From Chloracidobacterium sp. (GTDB taxonomy: Bacteria > Acidobacteriota > Blastocatellia > Pyrinomonadales > Pyrinomonadaceae): a stretch of 64,000 bases of DNA. Positions 9,201-17,317 of this stretch are shown in pieces. The translations under genes and the position numbers were made by a program. Each line of letters begins with the position of its first letter. Positions within the stretch are counted from its first letter, which is position 1. The notes under the pieces are model-generated. The model was given only the letters and a program-made list of their open reading frames with translations. It was not told where the DNA came from and did no database searches. The stretch is taken from contig JADJTD010000001.1 of NCBI GenBank assembly GCA_016711345.1, positions 3,970,001-4,034,000 on the forward strand. The letters are read 5' to 3'.

Positions 9201-12200
9201 TTCTTTGATCCGACTGGATGGAGCTGACCGCGTTACTGTTGACGGCAGCCAAACTGGCGGTTCGGACAAGAGCCTGATCGTTTCGAATACGAGCACGACT
9301 GGTGCCGTAGCTCACTTACTAAATAGTGCGACATCTAACACCTTTAAGAACCTCGATCTGAGAGGAGTTTCCACATCAACATCCAACGGTGTAGTGTTCT
9401 TGGGTACAACGGCTACGGGAACGGTTGGTAATAACACGAATACCTTCCAGGCTAATGATATCCATTCTGGTGCAACTGCGCCGGCTTATGGATTCTTTAA
9501 CCTTGGAACGGCCACGGCTAAGAACACCAATACGTTGTTTACTTCTAATCGCGTATTCGATTTCTCAAATACGGGTATTAGAGACGATGGCAATTCCGTC
9601 ACGGCGACATACCGCAGCAATGAGATCTTCGAGGCTGTTGCTCAGACCACGGCTCTTACAGGCTTTAGGCCTAGTTCGACGTCAATTGATGGGTTTACAT
9701 TCGACCGCAACTCCATTCACGATTTGAATACGAGCTCTACGGTTTCGGCTTACGGTATTCACTTGTTTGACACCTCGACCTTAAATACGTCGGTGATTTC
9801 CAACAACATGATTACTCTGGGAGCAACGGCTCCGCTGACCCTTAAGGGAATTTGGGATCAAACGGCCACAGGTGAAAAATATGACGTGTTTTACAACTCG
9901 GTTTACATCTTCGGCTCGGTCACAGGGGTGAGCAACTCTTGGGCCTATCACTGGTCCATTGCTAGTACGACGAATGCAAGCGGAAACATCTTCTTTAACG
10001 ATCGTTCCGGCGGTACGGGTAAACACTACGCCTACCAGACGAATACGACACTTGCGAACCTTACATCGGACTACAACGATATTTTCAACACAGGCGGAAC
10101 CGCAAATGTGTTCGGAAATAATGGCACGGTCGATGTTGCAAACCTGACGGATTGGAAAGCTGCATCGCCTGTGGGAATTGGCAAGGATGCTAACTCCATC
10201 TCGGCTAATCCATCCTTTGTATCCGCTGCGGACTTGCATGTACCTGGCTTCAGCCCGGTAATCAATGCGGCGGTTGCTTTTGGCGGTATTATCACAGACT
10301 ATGACGGTGACACGCGTCCATTGGGAGCGGCACAGGAAATCGGCGCGGATGAAACGACTGCTGCAACACCAACAAATACAGCGACTGCGTCGCCAACATT
10401 TACGGATACAGCAACGCCGACGAATACTGCGACACAAACAAATACGGCGACCAATACACCGACACCTGGTTGTGGTAGCGGCACATTTAGCTACACAGGC
10501 CCGCAGGTCAATATCCCGGATAATCTTCCTGCAGGTGTTGATGTCGTGATCCCGGTCACCGGATTAGGAACGGTTGCCGACCTCAACTTCACGTTTGACG
10601 GAACACAGGAAGCTACAGTGCCTTCGACTACAGCGGGAGTTCCCCATTCATGGGTTGGAGACGTTAAGGTGACGATCATCGCACCAGGCGGACAAGGATC
10701 CGTTGTTGCATTTGACCGTCCAGGCGTTCCGGCATCTACATTCGGATGTTCGAACAACAACATTGCTCAGCTCACGCTGGATGATGACGGCGGATTCCCG
10801 ACAATCGAAAATAGCTGCGACGGAGCAGGCTCTGCAGCGGCATTCCCGATCGGAAACTTCTCGCCGAATAATCCTCTGAGTGCATTCGACGGAATCAACC
10901 CGAACGGAGACTGGGTCATTAACTTCAGCGACGGCGGCGGCGGCGACACGGGCTCAGTTCGTGCAGTCTCGTTGGTCATCGATGGCGGATGCGGAACGGC
11001 TACGGCGACAAATACAAATACGCCGACCGGTACGCCTTCGAACACAAGCACCGCGACTGAAACAGCAACTGCAACAAACACGGCAACGCAGACAAACACT
11101 GCAACGCCAACAGCGACAGCAACGTGTGAACCGCTGACCTTTAACTTTGCAAACACAGCACCTGTTGTAATACCCGACAACGGAGCAAGCCCGACTTATC
11201 CTTCGGATATCACGGTATCAGGATTGACGGGCAATGTTTACAAGGTAGCGGTCAAACTTAACGGTTTTGATCACACATTCCCTTCAGACGTAGATATGCT
11301 TCTTGTCGGCCCCGGCGGACAGAATGCGGTCATCATGTCTGATGTAGGCGGCAGTTCAGCGGTAACGGGTATCTCGTTCACGCTTGACAGTGATTCGGCG
11401 GTTGCCATACCGGCACCTCCGGTAAACGGTTCGACTTATCGGCCAACCAACACCGGCGTAGTTGTTGACGAGCTTCCGGCTCCGGCACCGGCCAATGCAG
11501 GTGGTTCATCGTTGGCTCCGTTCGTTGGAACGTCGCCAAACGGAACATGGTCCTTGTACGTGTACGACGACGCAATCGGTGACTTCGGCTCGATCGCAGG
11601 TGGATGGGAGATCAGGATCTTTACGGATGCCGGCCCATGTGCATCTCCGACCAACACGCCGATAAACTCGCCGACATCGACGGAAACGGCAACGGCTACA
11701 GCAACGGCTACCTTTACGCCAACACCTCCTGATACGGTCTGTGACCTGACAGAGGGATTCAATGACGTATCCACGCTCGTTTCGGGCTCTGGCTGGTATA
11801 TCCAGAACAACAGTGCTCCGATCGGCATAGGCAGCTACTTCCAGGGCAATCCTGTGGTGTTCCCTGCTCACTTGCCGAGTCCTGACCCGACGCCAAATCA
11901 GTATCTTGGCGTTAACTTCCAGAGCGGAGCCGGAGTTGCGACCCTTAGCAACTGGGCATTGACCCCGCCTGTGCTGTTACAGAACGGCGGCCAGATGACG
12001 TTCTACACTCGAACAAGTGTTGCATCGCCATTCCCGGATCGTCTGCAGGTCCGCATGAGCACGAACGGTACGAGCACGAATGTCGGAACAGCCGCTACAG
12101 ACGTGGGTGACTTTACAACGCTTCTGCTCGATATCAATCCAACCCTAACGGTTGGCGGATATCCTGAAGCTTGGACTCAATACACCGTAACGATCAGCGG

Positions 12201-13632
12201 CATGGGAGCTCCTGCTAAGGGACGTCTCGCTTTCCGTTACTTCGTTGAGAACGGCGGACCGTCAGGAGATAACTCCAACTACATTGGTATCGATACACTC
12301 GAATATCATTGTGTTGTAGCAACTCCGACCAGCACTGCTACGGCTACGGCAACCGAGACAGCAACGGCAACGAACACGCCGACACCTGCGGACACGCCTT
12401 CGGTCTCTGGTGTTGTGACTTACGGTAACCCTGCATCGCCGACCACCAAGTTCATCTCGAACGCACAGGTGACGAGCACGGTAGGATCGCCGGTTGTTAC
12501 GGATAACACGGATGCACCGGGCGGAACAGCTGGACAATATACGCTGACCGGCTTTGGTGCTGGCAACTACACGATCGGAGTGACGAAGACGACGGGACAG
12601 AACGGCGTCTCATCAGCCGATGCTGCGAGGATCGCACAGCACGTTTCAGGTGTTTCGCTTATCCCAACCGCCCGCCAGTTGATCTCGGCAGACGTGACCA
12701 ACAACGGAGCACTGTCGTCAACCGACGCGGCACAGATCGCAAGGTTTGTGTCAGGACTTGGAGCACCTGTTGGCCTTACCGGCCAGTGGAGGTTCTTTGT
12801 CCCCGGCGTATCACAACCGACGTTCCCTGTAGGAGCATCACCGACAACAAGGTCATACACAGACCCGATCGGTGTTCAGACCGGACAGGACTACATCGGT
12901 ATCCTTGTGGGCGAGGTGACGGGTAACTGGGCAGCAGGTCCGCTTCGACCGGCAGCAGGTCCTGAAAGGAGCACGGCAATAGCAGCTCCGAGACTTGTGA
13001 CACCGGCAGACAGCGAAGTGATCATACCTGTGGCTATCAACGGAGCGGTGAATAAGGGAATTATCTCTTATGAATTTGATCTCCGTTATGATCCGACAGT
13101 GATCCAGCCTCAGGCAGAGCCTGTTGACCTGGCAGGAACGGTTAGCCGCGGCTTAACAGCAGTGGCAAACCCGAACGAGCCTGGACTGCTTCGAGTGGTC
13201 ATGTACGGAGCGTATCCGATCGACAGCAACGGATTGCTGCTCAATCTCAAGTTCACGGCAGTCGGAGCCCCTGGTTCCACCTCGCCGCTTACTTGGGAGA
13301 ACGTAATGTTCAACGAAGGCGATCCGGGAACACTTACAACGGACGGAGCGATCGAATTGTCAGCCTCGGCACCAAACCAGGCCGAGCTGACAGGCCGTGT
13401 GGTGAACACGATGGGACAGGGCATTGCAAATGCCCGCGTCACATTGACGGACACCACAACGGGAGCGATCCGTTCTGCAATGTCGAATGGATTCGGAGTT
13501 TATCGTTTCGGAGGGCTGACAGTCGGCCAGACGTACACGATCAGCGTCGAATCACGCAACTCGGCATTCGCCCCGCTGACAGTCAGCATCACCGGCAGCT
13601 CGGTTAACACTGACATGGTCGCCGGACAATAG
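6256..13632 (+). CDS. Giant secreted modular protein: two beta-helices, two P domains, dockerin-like and cohesin-like modules
   Basis: 2458 residues with an N-terminal signal sequence (hydrophobic core about 10-25). Approximate order: jelly-roll-like region (50-255); parallel beta-helix 1 (259-760, ending in DIGADEGTF); Ig-like segment (765-895); beta-helix 2 (899-1364, ending IGADET); Thr/Pro linker; proprotein-convertase P domain (1408-1580); linker; second P-like domain (1625-1793, NGTWSLYVYDD); linker; choice-of-anchor/MAM-like domain (1830-2021); linker; dockerin-like pair (2050-2232, with ADAARIAQHVSG and DVTNNGALSSTDAAQIA); cohesin-like module (2235-2373, GIISYEFDLRYDP); closing carboxypeptidase-regulatory-like domain (2375-2458). 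No catalytic motif was recognised. A surface adhesin or structural role is inferred. Its last 230 residues closely match the protein at 49738-51255. Confidence 0.85.
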   Translation: MFTQKKSRFIAIALTLIAVTAITVSANWGTGFGFGLFPTSASAAAPESASAPAQANAPMSILATTIISPTGDGGFELGGGTMADNGWTVVNNATNGWFAGTATFSAGARSAYVSNTSGATYAYSNTTAAVSHFYKDVTVPAGETQIKLSFKVKGDGDLFSGTYFDKLMIYTAPTTFTPTTAAPASSGTALTGATLVFAQNSNFVSASTYASGTMTLPSSLAGTTFRLIFAWHNDTSAGTVPASVDEISLTSYVPTISGAKTIPGDYATITAAINDLNANGVAAGGVTYTLTDGATYAEDLPCIQSEGTAANPIVFKNSGGVTHAIISPTGTASALDSGVCIKGDYITFDGIDVTIASGSAVEYGYRVISDNPTNGAQRNTIKNTSITLNRANTLSQGILQSANQLGGGQTASGTTLADAAAGGNSFNQYNNLSIQNVYGGIFLLTNILPSDTDNEIAPLPGGTNTIGGAAASDIGGGTVATYGIRAFAQNNVKIHDNEIRNVGVTGAVTVDGLFLDQTVGTNEAYRNKVHDIRSTSTTSTSGITGIRTNIFGTAVGAANRVYNNFVWNITSGYTGAASATRQIKGIQVQSNGTGTGNTHHVDFNSVRIDGSSSPNISSSALTIGTTSGATMNIRNNILSNFTGAQAGVAKHVAWDSTSATLTGIAGSVSNNNDLYIANATQGFVGLGNTTNYATLSNWQAAMTGQDTASKSTNPQFLSPTDLHIDTAIATEVESGGSYFSGAITWVPQDIDTNTRNATTPDIGADEGTFTLLDASAPAISYTNLTNTTSTANRALAATITDLSGVAGGADAPRIYFRKGVSDPFVSTQCTGSYSCTIDYSLVTGGTVTAGDTVQYFVVAQDTVGNVGANPSAGFAATNVNTVTTPPTTPRSYIIAAAFSGTKTVCASGCDYASLTNAGGIFAALNAGALTGNLTVNITSDLAAELGTVALNQQVEEGGGAGTYTVTIKPNGGAWTISGAATTSLIRLDGADRVTVDGSQTGGSDKSLIVSNTSTTGAVAHLLNSATSNTFKNLDLRGVSTSTSNGVVFLGTTATGTVGNNTNTFQANDIHSGATAPAYGFFNLGTATAKNTNTLFTSNRVFDFSNTGIRDDGNSVTATYRSNEIFEAVAQTTALTGFRPSSTSIDGFTFDRNSIHDLNTSSTVSAYGIHLFDTSTLNTSVISNNMITLGATAPLTLKGIWDQTATGEKYDVFYNSVYIFGSVTGVSNSWAYHWSIASTTNASGNIFFNDRSGGTGKHYAYQTNTTLANLTSDYNDIFNTGGTANVFGNNGTVDVANLTDWKAASPVGIGKDANSISANPSFVSAADLHVPGFSPVINAAVAFGGIITDYDGDTRPLGAAQEIGADETTAATPTNTATASPTFTDTATPTNTATQTNTATNTPTPGCGSGTFSYTGPQVNIPDNLPAGVDVVIPVTGLGTVADLNFTFDGTQEATVPSTTAGVPHSWVGDVKVTIIAPGGQGSVVAFDRPGVPASTFGCSNNNIAQLTLDDDGGFPTIENSCDGAGSAAAFPIGNFSPNNPLSAFDGINPNGDWVINFSDGGGGDTGSVRAVSLVIDGGCGTATATNTNTPTGTPSNTSTATETATATNTATQTNTATPTATATCEPLTFNFANTAPVVIPDNGASPTYPSDITVSGLTGNVYKVAVKLNGFDHTFPSDVDMLLVGPGGQNAVIMSDVGGSSAVTGISFTLDSDSAVAIPAPPVNGSTYRPTNTGVVVDELPAPAPANAGGSSLAPFVGTSPNGTWSLYVYDDAIGDFGSIAGGWEIRIFTDAGPCASPTNTPINSPTSTETATATATATFTPTPPDTVCDLTEGFNDVSTLVSGSGWYIQNNSAPIGIGSYFQGNPVVFPAHLPSPDPTPNQYLGVNFQSGAGVATLSNWALTPPVLLQNGGQMTFYTRTSVASPFPDRLQVRMSTNGTSTNVGTAATDVGDFTTLLLDINPTLTVGGYPEAWTQYTVTISGMGAPAKGRLAFRYFVENGGPSGDNSNYIGIDTLEYHCVVATPTSTATATATETATATNTPTPADTPSVSGVVTYGNPASPTTKFISNAQVTSTVGSPVVTDNTDAPGGTAGQYTLTGFGAGNYTIGVTKTTGQNGVSSADAARIAQHVSGVSLIPTARQLISADVTNNGALSSTDAAQIARFVSGLGAPVGLTGQWRFFVPGVSQPTFPVGASPTTRSYTDPIGVQTGQDYIGILVGEVTGNWAAGPLRPAAGPERSTAIAAPRLVTPADSEVIIPVAINGAVNKGIISYEFDLRYDPTVIQPQAEPVDLAGTVSRGLTAVANPNEPGLLRVVMYGAYPIDSNGLLLNLKFTAVGAPGSTSPLTWENVMFNEGDPGTLTTDGAIELSASAPNQAELTGRVVNTMGQGIANARVTLTDTTTGAIRSAMSNGFGVYRFGGLTVGQTYTISVESRNSAFAPLTVSITGSSVNTDMVAGQ

Positions 13633-13642
13633 ACAGAGAATG

Positions 13643-13672
13643 CAAAGGGCGGGGACAAATCTCCGCCCTTTG
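13643..13672 (+). terminator. Rho-independent-type terminator after the 2458-residue gene
   Basis: Perfect 10-bp stem CAAAGGGCGG / CCGCCCTTTG with a 10-nt loop, followed within a few bases by TTTT. It lies 10 bp after the stop codon. Confidence 0.75.
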
Positions 13673-13723
13673 ACAGTTTTAGGTGCCCTGAGCTTAAATC
13701 TTGCTTACATAAGCAGTTTTTAC

Positions 13724-13751
13724 TTGACACCGAATCCGTTTGATATATAAC
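13724..13751 (+). promoter_or_regulatory. Sigma-70 promoter for the 747-residue cohesin protein
   Basis: TTGACA (13724-13729) and TATAAC (13746-13751) are separated by 16 bp. AGGAG at 13871-13875 precedes the ATG at 13888. Because a terminator lies just upstream, this gene has its own transcription unit. Confidence 0.65.
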
Positions 13752-13887
13752 ATTGGTCAAAAAGATACTTCAAGTGTTTTATTTTTGATAATGTTCCTCT
13801 TGGTCCAAGAAATTGGTCGTATTTCGTTCGGTCTCTGTGATGAGGTGCGAATAGATTTTAACTAAAGTATAGGAGAATACACATATC

Positions 13888-16131
13888 ATGTTAAGCAACC
13901 AAAAATCCTCCCGATTTAAGAGCCTTAAAGGATCGATCTTTATGGCTACCGCGTTGGCCCTGTTGATGAGTGTCACGGCATTTGCGTCCGGAAATTCCCG
14001 TTTTGCCTTTATCGATTCGGCAACGGAGCTTTTTGGATTGCAGAGCAACGCTCAGGCCGCACCACAAGTATTTGTGGACGTACCGGTGTCATTGCCTGCC
14101 CAGGTTCAGGCTGGCGGCAACATTTCATACGCTATCACTGTTGGCGACCTTACGGGCCTCAGCGTAATTTCGTATGACTTCCAGATCAGTTATGATCCGG
14201 CGGTCCTCGTGCCCCTCGGCGGTGCAACCTGTGCTGCTAATGCTTGTTTCACACAAACAGGTACATTGAGCTCAAGCATGTCGGTTACGCCTAACGTAGG
14301 CTTTCCCGGTGGACACTTTATCGTGTCTGCTTTCCAGGGAGCTCCTCTCGTCGGCGGCGGCACACTGTTGATCCTCAACTTCAATATCGTTGGATCAGCA
14401 GGAGACAGCTCTGTACTCAATTTTGAGGACTACACGTCACCAAGCCCGTCGTTCCACCCTGGTTTCGTATTTAATGAAGGTGAGCCGGTTCCGAATCCTT
14501 TGACTGACGGCAGCCTTTCGATCCCGGCAGCAACGGCGACAAACACAAATACGCCTACGCCTTCGGCAACGAACACCGCAACGTCTACGAACACAAGCAC
14601 ACCGACGAACACACCAACGGAAACGTCTACGGCAACGAACACATCGACACCGACACCGACACCTCTGTGTGGTCAGATCGATATCGAAGACGAAACAACG
14701 ACGACAGGTTCATCAGTGACCCTTTCCGTCACCACGTCGGATACCACGACCCTAACGCCGCAGGCGTTCTCGGCTGACTTCCGTATCTCGTATGACAACA
14801 CGATCCTGACAGGTGTTCCGACCTCGCCTTACGGCGTTGCTCTCGGCCCTGTAGGTGCATCGAATTTCTCGGCTTTGACGGTTAACCGTCAGATCAGCGG
14901 ATCGACCACCACATTGTTGATCTCGCTCTTTGGCGACACTCCATTCGTCGGCGCCGGCGATCTGGTCACTATTACATTCCCGACAGTAACCGGTGGACCT
15001 GGTACATTTACTCCGGTCAATTTCGTTGGATTTACATCCCCGCCAGTTCCGAGCGGCTTCCAGTACAACGAAGGCAACCCAAGTACCTGCGTTCAGAACG
15101 GCAGCGTTCAGATCCTCGGTACCGTCGCAGGACGAGTCCTGTATGACAACACCATGTTTGGAGCTCCGTTTACGCGTCCTGTTCCTAACGTGACCATGAA
15201 CGTAAGCGGCGGTTTCCCGCTTGTCGCTAGCGGTCTTACTGATGCGAACGGCGATTATGTGCTGTCCGGTTTCGGTACGGGTGTCTACACGGTCTCACCT
15301 TTCAGAGCAGCTACCTCACTGCCTGATACGCACGGTTCTAGCATCAGTGCATACGATGCTGCCATAACGGCACAGAAGGTCGTCGAGCTGATCACCTTTA
15401 CCGCGAAGCAGAACTTCGTGGCAAACGTAACTCAAACGGGTCAGGTATCATCGTTCGACGCATCGCAAATGGCCCTGTGGGCGGTCACCTTGCCCAGCTC
15501 CGCCCCGGTAGACGTTACCGGTGATTGGAGATTCGCGGCTTCGAGTATTTCCTACAATTCGCCTGGCAGTTACACAGCTCAGGATTATCTGGCTTACCTT
15601 ATGGGCGACCCATCGGGTAACTGGTGTGATCCGACTTCAACTGTAGGACCCGCATGCGGACCTGCAGGTACGATCATTGGACAGCCTCGTGCAGGCGGCC
15701 CGACCAGGCCTACTGCGGTTCAGGCTGCTAAACTGTCGGCACCGGCCAGCAGCGACATAGTCGTTCCGGTCAGCATCCAGGGCGCAGCAGATAAGGGAAT
15801 CATCTCTTATCAGTTCGACCTCCGTTACGATCCTAAGGTCATTCAGCCTACGGCTAATGCAGTTACCTTGGGCGGAACGGTCAGCAGTGAAATGACCGTA
15901 GTTGCTAACCCGACGACGCCTGGCGTTCTGAGAGTTGCTGTTTACGGACCGTATGCCCTCGGCGATAATGGAACTCTTTTGAACTTCCACTTCACCGCTG
16001 TTGGTAATCCGTTTGACGTTTCACCGATCACATGGGAGAACTTTATGTTCAACGAAGGGGGCATCCGCATGAACATCGTTGATGGTGAGGTAAGACTTAC
16101 ACCTGCAGTAGCAAATACAACTGCAGACTAA
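13888..16131 (+). CDS. Secreted protein with three cohesin-like modules and a dockerin-like segment
   Basis: 747 residues. Signal peptide (about 18-34), then the post-signal motif IDSATELFGLQS, which recurs as LDSTAQFFGLQS in the scaffoldin-like protein at 34625. Modules: cohesin-like 1 (about 65-215, VISYDFQISYDPAVL and FNEGEP), Thr/Pro linker (216-262), cohesin-like 2 (263-410, more divergent), a carboxypeptidase-regulatory-like strand region (411-475), a dockerin-like pair (around SISAYDAAITAQKVV and GQVSSFDASQMALWAV, both degenerate in the calcium loop), and cohesin-like 3 (605-742, GIISYQFDLRYDPKVIQP). Unlike its relatives it ends in the cohesin module. Role inferred: a piece of an extracellular assembly. 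No enzyme domain is visible. Confidence 0.83.
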   Translation: MLSNQKSSRFKSLKGSIFMATALALLMSVTAFASGNSRFAFIDSATELFGLQSNAQAAPQVFVDVPVSLPAQVQAGGNISYAITVGDLTGLSVISYDFQISYDPAVLVPLGGATCAANACFTQTGTLSSSMSVTPNVGFPGGHFIVSAFQGAPLVGGGTLLILNFNIVGSAGDSSVLNFEDYTSPSPSFHPGFVFNEGEPVPNPLTDGSLSIPAATATNTNTPTPSATNTATSTNTSTPTNTPTETSTATNTSTPTPTPLCGQIDIEDETTTTGSSVTLSVTTSDTTTLTPQAFSADFRISYDNTILTGVPTSPYGVALGPVGASNFSALTVNRQISGSTTTLLISLFGDTPFVGAGDLVTITFPTVTGGPGTFTPVNFVGFTSPPVPSGFQYNEGNPSTCVQNGSVQILGTVAGRVLYDNTMFGAPFTRPVPNVTMNVSGGFPLVASGLTDANGDYVLSGFGTGVYTVSPFRAATSLPDTHGSSISAYDAAITAQKVVELITFTAKQNFVANVTQTGQVSSFDASQMALWAVTLPSSAPVDVTGDWRFAASSISYNSPGSYTAQDYLAYLMGDPSGNWCDPTSTVGPACGPAGTIIGQPRAGGPTRPTAVQAAKLSAPASSDIVVPVSIQGAADKGIISYQFDLRYDPKVIQPTANAVTLGGTVSSEMTVVANPTTPGVLRVAVYGPYALGDNGTLLNFHFTAVGNPFDVSPITWENFMFNEGGIRMNIVDGEVRLTPAVANTTAD

Positions 16132-16147
16132 TTGTTACCCTTAGACT

Positions 16148-16222
16148 TAGATCGCCTTTCCCTATAGGTTAGGCGATCTATTAAAAAAATCGAGGCTGCC
16201 TGTTTTCAGGCAGCCTCTTTTT
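16148..16222 (+). terminator. Hairpin followed by strong rho-independent terminator
   Basis: Two consecutive hairpins. TAGATCGCCT/AGGCGATCTA occupies 16148-16180. GAGGCTGCCTG-TTTT-CAGGCAGCCTC occupies 16192-16217 and is followed by TTTTT (16218-16222). The second is a textbook intrinsic terminator for the 747-residue gene. Confidence 0.88.
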
Positions 16223-16242
16223 GCAGAATGGTACAAGCAAAT

Positions 16243-16474
16243 GCAAAAGCCCGCACGTAAGTAAGGGCGAAACACACAATATGAGCGGAGGAATTTTTTA
16301 ACGCAAAGACGCAAAGGAAGAATTTCTATCGATCAGACCTTAGCGTCTTCGCACCTTAGCCACTTTGCGTTGAAATTTTCAGAGAATGCAAAAGCCCGCA
16401 CGTAAGTAAGGGCGATACACTCAACCCGAATGAAACCCAGCCCTATGCAAAAGCCCGCACGTAAGTAAGGGCGA
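16243..16474 (+). repeat. REP cluster, three direct copies, left of the RAYT gene
   Basis: A 28-nt unit, GCAAAAGCCCGCACGTAAGT followed by AAGGGCGA, occurs at 16243-16270, 16388-16415 and 16447-16474 with essentially no variation. Its ends GCCC and GGGC can pair around a 12-nt middle. The same unit appears inverted on the other side of the transposase, which is the arrangement expected of REP sequences mobilised by their RAYT. Between the first and second copies lies an inverted repeat with AACGCAAAG arms (16297-16376). Confidence 0.85.
16297..16376. repeat. Inverted repeat with ACGCAAAG / CTTTGCGT arms
   Basis: TTTTTTAACGCAAAGACGCAAAGG on the left and CCACTTTGCGTTGAAATTTT on the right enclose about 35 bp that includes CTTAGCGTCTTCGCACC. 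It belongs to the same general class of intergenic element as those at 27092-27153 and 27854-27913. No gene is encoded. Confidence 0.6.
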
Positions 16475-16493
16475 TACACTCACCTCAAAAATC

Positions 16494-17000
16494 TCAGTCC
16501 TCCAACTCAAACGGCAGATCGCTCTGACAATACAAAACATAATCGATCGCAGCATCAAGGTGGCGCGTTTTCCAAAGGTATTTTCTACTGCGTCCGCGAG
16601 ACCAAACTCTGACATCGGCGGCAATCAGTCCGGCTTCACGCAATCTTCTAGTGGAGTACGCCTTGAGGGCATCGGCGATGCGTTCCGGCTTTATTTTTGC
16701 TCCTATAACCGCATGTCCGTGATTAGAGCGAATATTCACTGCATATAGAGTATAATTTCGATGCTTGCATACCTCTTTTACACTGTCTTGAATGACCAGA
16801 CTTTGGGCACGATCCAAAATGACAGACTTTCCGGTCATCTCTGCTTCCATATGTTCCTTAAGAGGCAAATTGATGTCAATAATACCTTTCGACTGGCGAC
16901 TCACTGATGTTCGCTCGTCACCGTGAAGCCAAGTGCCGTATGTCCTGAATGTGATCAGGTATGCCAGAGGAAATTCGTTTTCTTCGTAGTCTTCGGACAT
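16494..17000 (-). CDS. REP-associated tyrosine transposase (RAYT), Y1/IS200-like fold
   Basis: 168 residues. N-terminal PLAYLITFRTYGTWLHGDE is typical of the larger RAYT/Y1 transposase group. The HUH-type metal-binding motif is SNHGHAVI, with Gly between the two His. The helix ALKAYSTRRLREAG carries the likely nucleophilic Tyr, and the C-terminus has YLWKTRHLDAAIDYVLYCQ. These enzymes cut and rejoin single-stranded REP hairpins; they are usually single copy and domesticated rather than IS-like. Three REP units lie downstream and five, in inverted orientation, lie upstream, so the gene sits inside its own substrate array. No IS ends or target duplications were seen. It appears intact. Confidence 0.87.
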   Translation of the reverse strand: MSEDYEENEFPLAYLITFRTYGTWLHGDERTSVSRQSKGIIDINLPLKEHMEAEMTGKSVILDRAQSLVIQDSVKEVCKHRNYTLYAVNIRSNHGHAVIGAKIKPERIADALKAYSTRRLREAGLIAADVRVWSRGRSRKYLWKTRHLDAAIDYVLYCQSDLPFELED

Positions 17001-17066
17001 GTTTTTTTTGGTGATTATAGCACCTTTTTTGATATGCTCGGCTTCGTCTCGTGTATGTTGAGTGTT

Positions 17067-17317
17067 TCGCCCTTACTAACGTGCGGGCTTTTGCATTTGG
17101 GCTGCGACGTTTCGTTTGGCTTGCCTGATTCGCCCTTACTCACGTGCGGGCATTTGCAGTGGCATACGCGTTTTATTTGGGGTTGCGTGTTTCGCCCTTA
17201 CTTACGTGCGGGCTTTTGCATTTCGGACCGCCCTTACTTACGTGCGGGCTTTTGCAGTGGCATACGCATTTTATTTGGGGTCGCGTGATTCGCCCTTACT
17301 TACGTGCGGGCTTTTGC
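17067..17317 (-). repeat. REP cluster, five copies, right of the RAYT gene (inverted relative to left cluster)
   Basis: The reverse complement of the left unit occurs at 17067-17094, 17130-17157, 17192-17219, 17228-17255 and 17290-17317, with one or two substitutions in the first two copies. The last part contains a larger duplication of about 68 bp: AGTGGCATACGC(G/A)TTTTATT plus a REP unit recurs at 17152-17220 and 17250-17318. This points to local amplification. The spacers are unequal, so it is not CRISPR. Confidence 0.85.

Noticed and set aside
10880..11137. Arg/Gln-rich frames inside the giant gene linkers
   Set aside because: Out-of-frame readings of the Thr/Pro linkers; codon composition is explained by the main frame.
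17067..17317. CRISPR-like look of regularly recurring 28-nt repeats
   Set aside because: Spacers are unequal (about 8 to 35 bp), partly duplicated, and copies occur in both orientations around a RAYT. No cas gene is present.
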